DNA from: Oxalobacteraceae bacterium UBA4003
Lineage (GTDB): Bacteria > Pseudomonadota > Gammaproteobacteria > Burkholderiales > Burkholderiaceae_D
Reading direction: 5' to 3'
NCBI GenBank assembly: GCA_002384815.1
Contig: DGBN01000074.1
Span: 33,577-97,576, forward strand
Length of the DNA: 64,000 nt
The notes under the pieces were generated by a model. The model ran no database searches. It was not told where the DNA came from and saw only the letters and a list, made by a program, of their open reading frames with translations. Made by a program: the position numbers and the translations under genes. This document shows positions 50,613-58,814 of this stretch, piece after piece; positions within the stretch are counted from its first letter, which is position 1, and every line of letters starts with the position of its first letter.

Positions 50613-51632
50613 ATGTCGTCGCAACCCGTTACTTTCCAGGCGCCTGTCGCTCCCATCGTTCCGACAGCATGGCCGGTTGACGACGTCCTGGCTCTATTCA
50701 ATCTGCCGTTCAACGATCTGATTTTCCGTGCGCAAACCGTGCACCGCGAACATTTCGATCCGACGGAAGTGGAACTGGCAACTCTGTTGTCGATCAAGAC
50801 CGGCGGTTGTCCGGAAGATTGCGGCTATTGCCCGCAAGCCGCGCGTTACGACACCGGTGTGACCGCACAAAAGATTTTGCCTCTGGAAGAAGTATTGACC
50901 GCAGCGCGCGAAGCCAAGGCACACGGTGCAACGCGCTTTTGCATGGGCGCGGCATGGCGTGAACCGAAAGATCGCGATCTGGAAAAAGTCGAAGAGATGG
51001 TGCGCGAAGTCAAAGCGATGGGCATGGAAACCTGCGCCACACTCGGCATGCTGGGCGAAGGTCAGGCTGAGAAATTGAAAAACGCCGGCCTCGATTACTA
51101 CAATCACAATCTCGATACTGCACCTGAATTCTATTCCAACGTGATCTCGACGCGCGATTACCAAAACCGCATCGACACGCTGGGTCGCGTGCGCGGCGCC
51201 GGTATCAAGGTTTGCTGCGGCGGTATCGTCGGCATGGGAGAATCGCGTTTGCAGCGCGCCGGTTTGATCGCACAATTGTGCAATATGGACCCGTACCCTG
51301 AATCGGTGCCGGTCAACAATCTGGTGCAAGTCGAAGGTACGCCTTTGCACGGCACCGATCCTATCGATCCGCTCGAATTCGTTCGCACCGTCGCGGTGGC
51401 GCGCATCACGATGCCTAAGGCACGCGTGCGTCTGTCGGCAGGTCGTCGCGAAATGGGCGAAGCGATACAGGCGCTGTGCTTTGTTGCTGGCGCTAATTCG
51501 ATTTTCTACGGCGATAAGCTGCTGACCACAGGCAACCCGGAAGCGCTGGCCGATCAGGAGTTGCTGGAAAAACTCGGCATGCATACTCGCAGCACCGCGA
51601 TCGACGCGCGTTGCGATGTGACGCCGCAGTAA
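50613..51632 (+). CDS. bioB: Biotin synthase
   Basis: A 339-residue radical SAM enzyme inserting sulfur into dethiobiotin. The CxxxCxxC cluster motif is CPEDCGYC (residues 67-74), and further conserved segments are YNHNLDTAPEFYSNV and RLSAGRREMGEAIQALCF. CAGGAG precedes ATG 50613. Last gene of the biotin block, followed by a strong terminator. bioF and bioC are not in this window. Confidence 0.96.
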   Translation: MSSQPVTFQAPVAPIVPTAWPVDDVLALFNLPFNDLIFRAQTVHREHFDPTEVELATLLSIKTGGCPEDCGYCPQAARYDTGVTAQKILPLEEVLTAAREAKAHGATRFCMGAAWREPKDRDLEKVEEMVREVKAMGMETCATLGMLGEGQAEKLKNAGLDYYNHNLDTAPEFYSNVISTRDYQNRIDTLGRVRGAGIKVCCGGIVGMGESRLQRAGLIAQLCNMDPYPESVPVNNLVQVEGTPLHGTDPIDPLEFVRTVAVARITMPKARVRLSAGRREMGEAIQALCFVAGANSIFYGDKLLTTGNPEALADQELLEKLGMHTRSTAIDARCDVTPQ

Positions 51633-51653
51633 CAGCAGCTTGCGATATGAAAG

Positions 51654-51687
51654 CGGCCGGTTGAATCTTCGACCGGCCGTTTTTTTA
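51654..51687 (+). terminator. Rho-independent terminator after bioB
   Basis: CGGCCGGT (51654-51661) pairs with ACCGGCCG (51672-51679), followed by T-rich 51680-51686. Confidence 0.9.
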
Positions 51688-51763
51688 TCTAAAGCAAGTC
51701 TTGTTTTGGAGTAAAACTTCGCAGTAAATTTTGTTTCGAATTTTGTTTATTGAGGTCGCCTAA

Positions 51764-52702
51764 TTGATTTCTTCCAGCCTGCCAAAATCCGTCAAGATCA
51801 TTGAAGTCGGCCCACGCGACGGCTTGCAGAACGAACAGCAAACCATCAGCGCCGACGTCAAGATCGAATTGGTGAATCGGCTGTCGCAAGCCGGCTTCGT
51901 GAATATCGAAGCGGCGTCATTTGTATCGCCGAAATGGGTTCCGCAAATGGCGACATCATCGGAAGTGATGATGGGCATTGCACGCAGGCCGGGCACGCTG
52001 TATTCGGCTCTGGTGCCGAACATGAAAGGCTTCGATGCCGCGCTGGCGGCTGGTGTGGATGAAGTCGTGATCTTCGCTGCCGCGTCGGAAGCGTTTTCAC
52101 AAAAGAATATCAATTGCTCGATTGCAGAATCGGTAGAGCGATTTCGTGATGTCGCGCGTGCCGCAAAGGCAAACAAGTTGCGGCTGCGCGGCGCATTGAG
52201 CTGTGCCTTTGCTTGTCCGTACCAAGGTGAAGTATCCGCTGATAGCGTGGCGAGCGTCGTGCAGCAACTGCGCGACCTTGGCTGCGATGAGATCGATATA
52301 GCCGACACGATAGGTGTGGCGACGCCGCGTCATGTACAAACTGTCATGCAGCGCGCGGCACAGGAATTTCCGATTGCGGGTTTGTCCGGTCACTTCCACG
52401 ATACTTACGGTCAGGCACTGGCGAATATTTATGCAAGCCTGGAAGTCGGCATCACGATTTATCACGCGTCGGTCGCAGGTCTCGGTGGTTGTCCTTACGC
52501 AAAAGGTGCAACCGGCAACGTGGCTACCGAAGACGTGCTGTACATGATGCGCGGCCTCGGAATTGAAACAGGCATTGATTTCGACGCAGTGGTCGATGCA
52601 GGACAATTCATTTCTGCGCAACTTGGGCGCAAGGCGGTCAGTCGCGCCGGCAATGCGATTGCTGCAAAATGGCAAGGGACTTCTGCCGAGCAATGTGGAT
52701 GA
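51764..52702 (+). CDS. mvaB: Hydroxymethylglutaryl-CoA lyase
   Basis: A 312-residue HMGL-like enzyme with the family's N-terminus KIIEVGPRDGLQNEQQT, metal-ligand HFHDTYGQ and the signature loop GLGGCPYAKGATGNVATED with the catalytic Cys. It cleaves HMG-CoA to acetyl-CoA and acetoacetate in leucine catabolism. The start is TTG 51764 with GAGGT eight bases upstream; no ATG exists near the N-terminus. Isolated from other leucine-degradation genes. Confidence 0.93.
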   Translation: MISSSLPKSVKIIEVGPRDGLQNEQQTISADVKIELVNRLSQAGFVNIEAASFVSPKWVPQMATSSEVMMGIARRPGTLYSALVPNMKGFDAALAAGVDEVVIFAAASEAFSQKNINCSIAESVERFRDVARAAKANKLRLRGALSCAFACPYQGEVSADSVASVVQQLRDLGCDEIDIADTIGVATPRHVQTVMQRAAQEFPIAGLSGHFHDTYGQALANIYASLEVGITIYHASVAGLGGCPYAKGATGNVATEDVLYMMRGLGIETGIDFDAVVDAGQFISAQLGRKAVSRAGNAIAAKWQGTSAEQCG

Positions 52703-52733
52703 GTAACGTGCGAGATTGAAGTTCTGACTCAGG

Positions 52734-52774
52734 AAAAAAAGGGGTGCAGCTTTTACGCTGCCCCCCTTTCTTTT
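52734..52774. terminator. Bidirectional Rho-independent terminator
   Basis: GGGG-T-GCAGC (52741-52750) pairs with GCTGC-C-CCCC (52757-52766) with one internal mismatch. An A-run lies before and a T-rich run after the stem, so it can end both the lyase gene and the reverse-strand TRAP operon. Confidence 0.8.
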
Positions 52775-52801
52775 ATGCGCTTTCTTTTTCTCTGATCTTA
52801 T

Positions 52802-54775
52802 CTACTTATACAGAACAGTCGGCAACCACATACCGATTGCGGGGAAGGTGTAGAGAAGAATCAGGGCAATAATCTGCAGTCCCATGAACGGTAGCATCCC
52901 GAGGAAAATCTGATTCAGCGTTACGTGTGCTGGTGCCACGCCTTTCAGATAAAACGCAGACATCGCAACCGGCGGTGACAGGAAGGCAGTTTGCAGATTC
53001 ATTGCAACGAGCAATCCAAAAAAGAGTGGGTCGACGTTGAAGTGAGGCAGCAATGGAATGAAAATCGGCATGAAGATCACGATGATTTCTGTCCACTCCA
53101 GCGGCCAGCCGAGCAGGAAGATGATCACTTGCGCGAGGATCATGAATTGCAACGGTGTCATGTCCATCGACAGCACCCAGTCATTGATGATTTCCTGTCC
53201 GCCCAGCAGTGCAAACGATGCCGAGAATATGCTGGATCCGACAAACAGCCAGCACACCATCGCACTGGTCTTGGTCGCGAGATAGGCAGATTCCCTGAGC
53301 ATGCCGAAGTTGAAGCGTCGGTAGGCCGCGGCCAGCAAGATGCCGCCGAATGCGCCCATCGCCGCCGCTTCAGTTGGCGTTGCCAGCCCGAATACGATAC
53401 TGCCAAGCACCGCAAGGATCATGAACGCCAGAGGGAACAGTGAACCCAGCAGCATTTTGAAAATCTCCAGCCGCGCAAAAGTAAAGTACGCGTAGAAGAT
53501 AATCAGCAGAGACAGGCCGACGCCGAATGTGATCCAGAAATTTTGTGGCGCGGCTTTTCGTTCCATTGGGGCAGCTTCGGCAGCGACTGGCGTTTCTGTC
53601 GGGCTGATTTCTTGTGTCGCTACCGAGGCTTGAGGAGTTGCTTCTTGTGGCGGTTCGGCAAGTGCTTCCTCCACCGGCGGTTCGGCGAGTCCTCCTTCTG
53701 CCATTGGCTCGGACAGTGATTCTTCTATTGGCGGTTCACCGAAGCCGTTATCTGATAAAAATTCATCGCCGCTTATATTAAAAGAATCTGAACCCATCTC
53801 AAGCAGCTCGGTTTGAGCTGCATCCGGCGCCGTGACCATGCGATAGCTCAAGCCCATCACCAGTGCGAAAGCCAATGCTGGCAAAAGGGCGATAAACAAT
53901 TGCGACAGCAAGGTGCGTACGGAAACATTGGCTGCACGCTTGCCCTTTAATGCGCCCAGCAAACCTGGCACGGCTCTGTTGCTGATGCTGGTGGAAATAT
54001 GTTCGGCAAAAACGGGTAATTCCACGTGGCGATCTGCAGCAGACAAGGGAGGTGCCACGCTGGGTCTGAGCTTTGCCAGAATAATCACGTAACCGATGTA
54101 CAGCGTCGCCAGCATTACACCCGGAAAAAACGCACCTGCGTACAGCTGGACCACCGATACACCAGCAGTAGCTCCATACACGATCAATAGAACCGAAGGC
54201 GGAATCATGATGCCCAGACAGCCGCCTGCCGTAATCGCGCCTGCCGACAATTGAGTGCTGTAGCCGGCCTTCAACATGGCAGGCAGGGCGAGCAGACCCA
54301 TCAAGGTAACGACGGCACCGACAATGCCGGTCGCTGTTGCAAACACGGCGCAGGTGATGATGGTGGCAACGGCGAGCGAGCCAGGCAACCGCGCCATGGC
54401 GATGTGCAGACTCTTGAACAGCTTCTCGATCAGATTGGCGCGTTCAACCAGATAGCCCATGAAGATGAACAGCGGAATCGAGATCAATACATCATTGGCC
54501 ATCACCGAATAGGCGCGTTGCACCATCAAGTCCAAAGTTTGCTGTGTCGCCAGACTGGGGTCGCGAGTGTAAAACGCGTACCACGCAAACATCACACCCA
54601 TGCCCATCAATGTAAATGCTGTCGGGAAACCGAGCATGATCGCTACCACCACCAGCGCCAGCATCAGCAGACCCACGTGCCCGTTCGTCATGTTTTCCGG
54701 CGACGGCATCAGGATGGCGAGTCCGACCACAATTGCCGCCAGAATAGAGAGTCCAAACCATACTTCTTTTCTCAT
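52802..54775 (-). CDS. dctM: TRAP transporter large permease DctM with central acidic insert
   Basis: A 657-residue transporter, about 200 longer than a typical DctM. The DctM core is in two parts (residues 1-312 and 411-657; SIPLFIFMGYLVERANLIEK and AGGCLGIMIPPSVLLIVYGA in the first). Between them (about 313-410; DNA 53545-53840) lies a Glu/Pro/Ala-rich linker with repeated EPPxEE-like units (GEPPIEESL, AEPPVEEAL). Its ATG overlaps the dctQ stop. It imports an organic acid with a sodium gradient together with DctQ and DctP. Confidence 0.9.
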   Translation of the reverse strand: MRKEVWFGLSILAAIVVGLAILMPSPENMTNGHVGLLMLALVVVAIMLGFPTAFTLMGMGVMFAWYAFYTRDPSLATQQTLDLMVQRAYSVMANDVLISIPLFIFMGYLVERANLIEKLFKSLHIAMARLPGSLAVATIITCAVFATATGIVGAVVTLMGLLALPAMLKAGYSTQLSAGAITAGGCLGIMIPPSVLLIVYGATAGVSVVQLYAGAFFPGVMLATLYIGYVIILAKLRPSVAPPLSAADRHVELPVFAEHISTSISNRAVPGLLGALKGKRAANVSVRTLLSQLFIALLPALAFALVMGLSYRMVTAPDAAQTELLEMGSDSFNISGDEFLSDNGFGEPPIEESLSEPMAEGGLAEPPVEEALAEPPQEATPQASVATQEISPTETPVAAEAAPMERKAAPQNFWITFGVGLSLLIIFYAYFTFARLEIFKMLLGSLFPLAFMILAVLGSIVFGLATPTEAAAMGAFGGILLAAAYRRFNFGMLRESAYLATKTSAMVCWLFVGSSIFSASFALLGGQEIINDWVLSMDMTPLQFMILAQVIIFLLGWPLEWTEIIVIFMPIFIPLLPHFNVDPLFFGLLVAMNLQTAFLSPPVAMSAFYLKGVAPAHVTLNQIFLGMLPFMGLQIIALILLYTFPAIGMWLPTVLYK

Positions 54776-55398
54776 CGTGGGCTCCCGGATTGTTTGACGA
54801 CTAGTTGATCCAATTCTGCGATATCGCTGTCTTGTACGTGCACCATCGCTTTCAGTTTGTCGACGTCCACTTCTTCTACGTCTTTCACACGTGTCGGCCA
54901 GTTACCTTCGCGCAGGCAAACGATACAGCGGATGATTTCAACCACACCTTGTGCCAGTAACAGGGCACCCGAGATAGGGATCACCATCTTGAACGGATAA
55001 AGCGGGGGGCCGTTGGCGGTGAGTGTGGAATGCTCATTGATGGCCAGTGATTCTGCCGCGTAGGTGTAACCGGCCCACACGAGTGCAATGACGCCGGGAA
55101 TGAAGAAGACAAAGTAAAGAATGAGATCCAGTCCGGCTTGCAGCCGAGGCGGGAAAAATCCGTATAGCACATCGCCGCGTACGTGGCCATTCTTGGCCAG
55201 CGTATAGGCGCCTGCCATCATGAAGGCGGTGCCGTACATCATGATCATCAAATCGAATGACCAGGGATTGGGATGGTTAAGTACGTAACGTGAGAAGACT
55301 TCCCACGAAATGAGTAAGGTCAACGCTACGATGAGCCAGGAAAATGCCTGTCCTACCCAGCTGCTCACCTTATCAATGAAAAGCAGAATATTTTGCAT
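54772..55398 (-). CDS. dctQ: TRAP transporter small permease DctQ
   Basis: A 208-residue protein with four helices (SWLIVALTLLISWEVFSRYV, LMIMMYGTAFMMAGAYTLAK and others) followed by a charged cytoplasmic tail. GGAGG precedes ATG 55398, which is chosen over an upstream in-frame start. It is coupled to dctM (4-bp ATGA overlap). DctQ is the scaffold of the DctQM complex. Confidence 0.92.
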   Translation of the reverse strand: MQNILLFIDKVSSWVGQAFSWLIVALTLLISWEVFSRYVLNHPNPWSFDLMIMMYGTAFMMAGAYTLAKNGHVRGDVLYGFFPPRLQAGLDLILYFVFFIPGVIALVWAGYTYAAESLAINEHSTLTANGPPLYPFKMVIPISGALLLAQGVVEIIRCIVCLREGNWPTRVKDVEEVDVDKLKAMVHVQDSDIAELDQLVVKQSGSPR

Positions 55399-55459
55399 GA
55401 CGACCTCCGGTAAAAGACAAGTGACGTGGTCGCTTCGCGACGTAAGCCAGCGTTCGTAA

Positions 55460-55488
55460 AACGCCATCCGGATTATCCGGATGGCGTT
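55460..55488 (-). promoter_or_regulatory. Strong intercistronic hairpin between dctP and dctQ
   Basis: AACGCCATCCGGAT (55460-55473) and its exact reverse complement ATCCGGATGGCGTT (55475-55488) are separated by one base, giving a very stable hairpin in the dctP-dctQM mRNA. Only TTTTA follows on the reverse strand, so it is likely a partial terminator or 3' stabiliser that makes the binding protein more abundant than the permease. Confidence 0.75.
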
Positions 55489-55506
55489 ATGTAGAACGTC
55501 GGTGCG

Positions 55507-56658
55507 TCAGCCTTTTTTCGGTGCCGCTTTTTTCAGGAAGTAGTGGTTGTAGGCCATGCGACGATTGTTATTCGTGTCCATGTCCCACTTCATTGCGCGT
55601 TCAGCAAAGGCGCGCTGCGATTTTTCCACTTCCTGGAACAGTGCATTGTCGGCGCCTTTTTTCTTGACGACGTCGTCCCAGATTTTCAGTTGGGTTTGCA
55701 GGATCGTATCCGGCGTTTTGTAGAACTTCACGCCATCCTTGGTTTGCATGTCGCGATAGTCCTTGGAATAGCGATCGATTGCCTTCCATGACATGTCGGC
55801 GGATGCGGCTTCCACTGCATTTGAAATGATGGCCTTCATCTTCGCTGGCAATGTGTCGTACTTGGTCTTGTTAAAGCTGATCTCGAATTGCTCCGAGCTT
55901 TGGTGGAAGCTTTGCAGCATGCAGACCTTGGAAACGTCTGGGAAGCCAAGCAGGCGATCCGAGCTGGCGTTATTGAACTCCGCACCATCGAGCAGTCCAC
56001 GGTCCATCGCCGGTACAATCTCGCCACCGGGCAATGCGTTCACCGCCGCTCCCATTGCTGTAAACAAATCAATCGCCAGGCCGTTGGTGCGGAACTTCAG
56101 GCCTTTAAGGTCATCACTTTTGGTGATCGGTTTTTTAAACCAGCCCAGCGGTTGCGTCGGCATAGGGCCACTAAGGAAAGAGGTGACATTGGCGCCGATG
56201 GATGTGTAGAGTTTTTCCAGCAGCTCTTTACCGCCGCCGTATTTATGCCATGCCAGTACCATGTTCGCATCCATGCCGAACACCGGGCCGGATGTCCACA
56301 ATGCAATCGCGCTTTGTTTGCCGTAGTTATAGCCCATCACTCCGTGACCACCATCCAGTGTGCCTTTTGAAATGGCATCCAGCAGACCGAATGCCGGCAC
56401 TACTGCGCCAGCCGGCAGCACTTCAATCTTCAGTTCGCCACCGGTCATGTCATTCACTTTTTTAGCGAAATCCAGCGCGTATTCATGGAAGATATCTTTG
56501 CTAGGCCAGGTACTTTGGAAGCGCATCTGCGTCACGGATTGTGCCGTGGAGATCATCGGGAAGCTGAGTGCTGCGGCGGCACCGCCGGTGGCGGCTGTGC
56601 CAAGGAATTTACGGCGGGAAGAGGTGGCGGTTGAGGCAGGCTTGTGAGTCTTTTTCAT
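55507..56658 (-). CDS. dctP: TRAP transporter periplasmic binding protein DctP, Tat-exported
   Basis: A 383-residue solute receptor. The N-terminus has a twin-arginine signal (TSSRRKFLGTAATGGAAAAL) and a c-region ending STAQ, so export by Tat is expected. The mature part has the DctP fold, including LKGLKFRTNGLAIDLF, in which the Arg usually contacts a substrate carboxylate. Relatives belong to the mannitol/chloroaromatic (DctP7-like) group; the substrate is probably a carboxylate. AAGGAG precedes the ATG. First gene of the operon. Confidence 0.92.
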   Translation of the reverse strand: MKKTHKPASTATSSRRKFLGTAATGGAAAALSFPMISTAQSVTQMRFQSTWPSKDIFHEYALDFAKKVNDMTGGELKIEVLPAGAVVPAFGLLDAISKGTLDGGHGVMGYNYGKQSAIALWTSGPVFGMDANMVLAWHKYGGGKELLEKLYTSIGANVTSFLSGPMPTQPLGWFKKPITKSDDLKGLKFRTNGLAIDLFTAMGAAVNALPGGEIVPAMDRGLLDGAEFNNASSDRLLGFPDVSKVCMLQSFHQSSEQFEISFNKTKYDTLPAKMKAIISNAVEAASADMSWKAIDRYSKDYRDMQTKDGVKFYKTPDTILQTQLKIWDDVVKKKGADNALFQEVEKSQRAFAERAMKWDMDTNNNRRMAYNHYFLKKAAPKKG

Positions 56659-57164
56659 TGTGTATCTCCTTTTATCTTATTAGAAATAACGCAAATTCGT
56701 CACCCGATGGACAGCTCCATTTTTAAAAATGGCGGCAGGACTGACGTTCGTAGGATGCGCTTTCACATGGATATGTCAAGTTGCAACGCAGCAATAAGCA
56801 GTCAAAAATTCTTGCTGCATTTCTTATGCATCTAATAGATAAGCAGAATGCGCTATATGCTTCGATCACATTCTGGCCGATTCTGTTCGGCGTTTTCATG
56901 CTCTTGATTGACGCATGAAAACGCGATGTTTACAGAGGGAGGGCTGCATATTTTTAAAGCACATGCAGCGCATGCATCAAGATTTTTTCGTCGCATAACA
57001 AGGTGTAATTAAGTACGCCTGCTTGCGGTACCTGGCGTGCAAACCTTCGTTTGTGACGATGCAATTAATCTGTTTAAATGTCTCAATTATTTTTCGCGCT
57101 TCATCCATAAAGTACGATCGCGTCATTTTTTCTTACGCGACGCTTACAAAAAAGCGCATTTTTC
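56659..57164. other. AT-rich intergenic region upstream of dctP
   Basis: About 500 bp without a convincing gene. On the reverse strand TTGACA (56774-56779) with ATCCTA (56751-56756) at 17 bp could be the dctP promoter. A perfect 16-bp palindrome CCATTTTTAAAAATGG (56717-56732) lies just downstream of it and could be an operator. The GNAT gene promoter is not clear. Confidence 0.5.
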
Positions 57165-57644
57165 ATGTCGACGATAGATCTGATTCAAATCAATCAGCAA
57201 GGACGCCCGTTGGGCGAAATCGGCAAGCTGGACGATATTGCGCGACAGGTTTGTGCGGCGACTACCTTGCTGTATGCTGGCGCCGGTTTTGCTCCGCCAT
57301 GGATAGGCTATCTTGCGCAACGCGAAGGAAAAGTGGTGGGCGCGTGCGCCTTCAAAACGCCGCCGGTCGATGGCAAGGTGGAGATCGGTTATTTCACTTT
57401 CCCTGATTGGGAGGGCCAGGGTATAGGCACATCGATGGTGCGCGCCTTATTGAACATCGTGCAGGCAGAACAAGCGCCATTAACAGTGGTGGCGCAGACC
57501 GCGAATGAAGAGAATGCATCGAATGTGATCTTGCGCAAGTTCGGTTTCACACTCGCATGCGTGATGAAAGATGAGGAAGACGGTGAAGTGTGCGAATGGC
57601 ACTGGAACAGGGACAGTCAAGTGATGGGGCAGACAGATGTTTGA
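57165..57644 (+). CDS. GNAT-family N-acetyltransferase
   Basis: A 159-residue protein with the GNAT acetyl-CoA-binding motif (FTFPDWEGQGIGTSMVRALL) and C-terminal NEENASNVILRKFGF. Substrate unknown. It overlaps the downstream YnfA gene by 8 bp, so the two are coupled. Confidence 0.88.
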   Translation: MSTIDLIQINQQGRPLGEIGKLDDIARQVCAATTLLYAGAGFAPPWIGYLAQREGKVVGACAFKTPPVDGKVEIGYFTFPDWEGQGIGTSMVRALLNIVQAEQAPLTVVAQTANEENASNVILRKFGFTLACVMKDEEDGEVCEWHWNRDSQVMGQTDV

Positions 57645-57966
57645 ACTTAAAACGATTGCGCTGTTTGTCGTGACTGCAATTGCAGAAATCGTCGGTTGTT
57701 ATCTGCCCTACTTGTGGTTGCGGCAATCGGGTTCGATCTGGCTACTGCTGCCGGCGGCCTTGAGCCTGGCGCTGTTTGCTTGGCTGCTGACACTGCATCC
57801 GGAGGCCAGCGGCCGCGTGTATGCAGCGTACGGGGGTATCTACGTTGCGGTGGCGCTCGGCTGGTTGTGGCTGGTCGATGGAATCAGGCCGACGAATTGG
57901 GATGTAGTGGGTGTTGCTTTCACCTTTATCGGCATGGGCATCATCATGTTTGCTCCGCGCGCGTGA
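57637..57966 (+). CDS. YnfA/UPF0060-family membrane protein
   Basis: A 109-residue four-helix protein (FVVTAIAEIVGCYLPYLWLR, YAAYGGIYVAVALGWLWLVD, PTNWDVVGVAFTFIGMGIIM) typical of UPF0060, a family within the SMR-like superfamily. A small-molecule exporter is suspected. Translationally coupled to the upstream acetyltransferase. Confidence 0.92.
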   Translation: MFELKTIALFVVTAIAEIVGCYLPYLWLRQSGSIWLLLPAALSLALFAWLLTLHPEASGRVYAAYGGIYVAVALGWLWLVDGIRPTNWDVVGVAFTFIGMGIIMFAPRA

Positions 57967-58248
57967 CGAGGGCTATCGATATCTCCCTTCCGGTAGCCTG
58001 TTTTGCCCTGCACAGGCATCTGTCGCATGGATGACAAATGAAGCGTGAAATGGAATTGTTAAGCGAATTGTGTAGGAGCTGCTTGCGCAGCATGCAAGAA
58101 ATTACGCAGTGGCCTAAGGCTGGCGAGAACGACAAGCGCACAATCTTGCAGGCGATACGGCAATGTCGTGCTGCAATTTTGTCATGAGTGCGCAGATGGC
58201 TTGATATATGCGACTATTCCGCTGCACGAAATTTTATAAAGAAACGAT

Positions 58249-58710
58249 ATGGAATTGAATTTTTACAAACCCGACCAAACAGTCAGCGGACCTGCGTACA
58301 GCCTGTGGTTCAAGATAATGGCGACCATCTTTTCGTTTGCTCTGGTGGTGTATGCAATCGATATCACGCGCCGCTTTCCATTGCTGGAATATGGCTTCAG
58401 TGTAAAAGCCTTGCTGTTTTTTGCGGCATTGATGCTGATCATCAGTTACTACTGGTTTTTGCGCTCGACGATCACGATCGATGAAAAAGGTATTACGCAA
58501 ACTTGGATGTATAACCGTCATGTCGAGTGGCGCGATGTGCGCAGCGCCAAGATGATAGGCATACCTTACCTCAGCTGGCTGTTTCCGCCACGTTTGGTGG
58601 TGCGTACGGGCAGCTCCTTCAGTACCTTCAATGGCGGCACGAAAGATATCCTGATCGAGTTCGCGCATATTTCGCTGGCGTTCCAGATACACAAACAAGC
58701 CGGGAAATGA
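58249..58710 (+). CDS. Small membrane protein with PH-like soluble domain
   Basis: A 153-residue protein with two N-terminal helices (about residues 20-42 and 52-68) and a soluble beta-rich part (STITIDEKGITQTWMYNRHV, VEWRDVRSAKMIGIPYL) resembling bacterial PH-like (DUF304 type) domains. Function unknown. Confidence 0.7.
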   Translation: MELNFYKPDQTVSGPAYSLWFKIMATIFSFALVVYAIDITRRFPLLEYGFSVKALLFFAALMLIISYYWFLRSTITIDEKGITQTWMYNRHVEWRDVRSAKMIGIPYLSWLFPPRLVVRTGSSFSTFNGGTKDILIEFAHISLAFQIHKQAGK

Positions 58711-58814
58711 TCGAACGTCGGCGTTAAAATCGTCGTTCCCAAGCAGTTATTGTCAATCCGGATCTTGTCCGAAAACGGCTAGACACTGTCCGGACCTGCG
58801 CGTATAAATACGCC

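Noticed and set aside
57023..57406. Forward frame upstream of and overlapping the GNAT gene
   Set aside because: It runs out of frame over the acetyltransferase start and has no plausible product.
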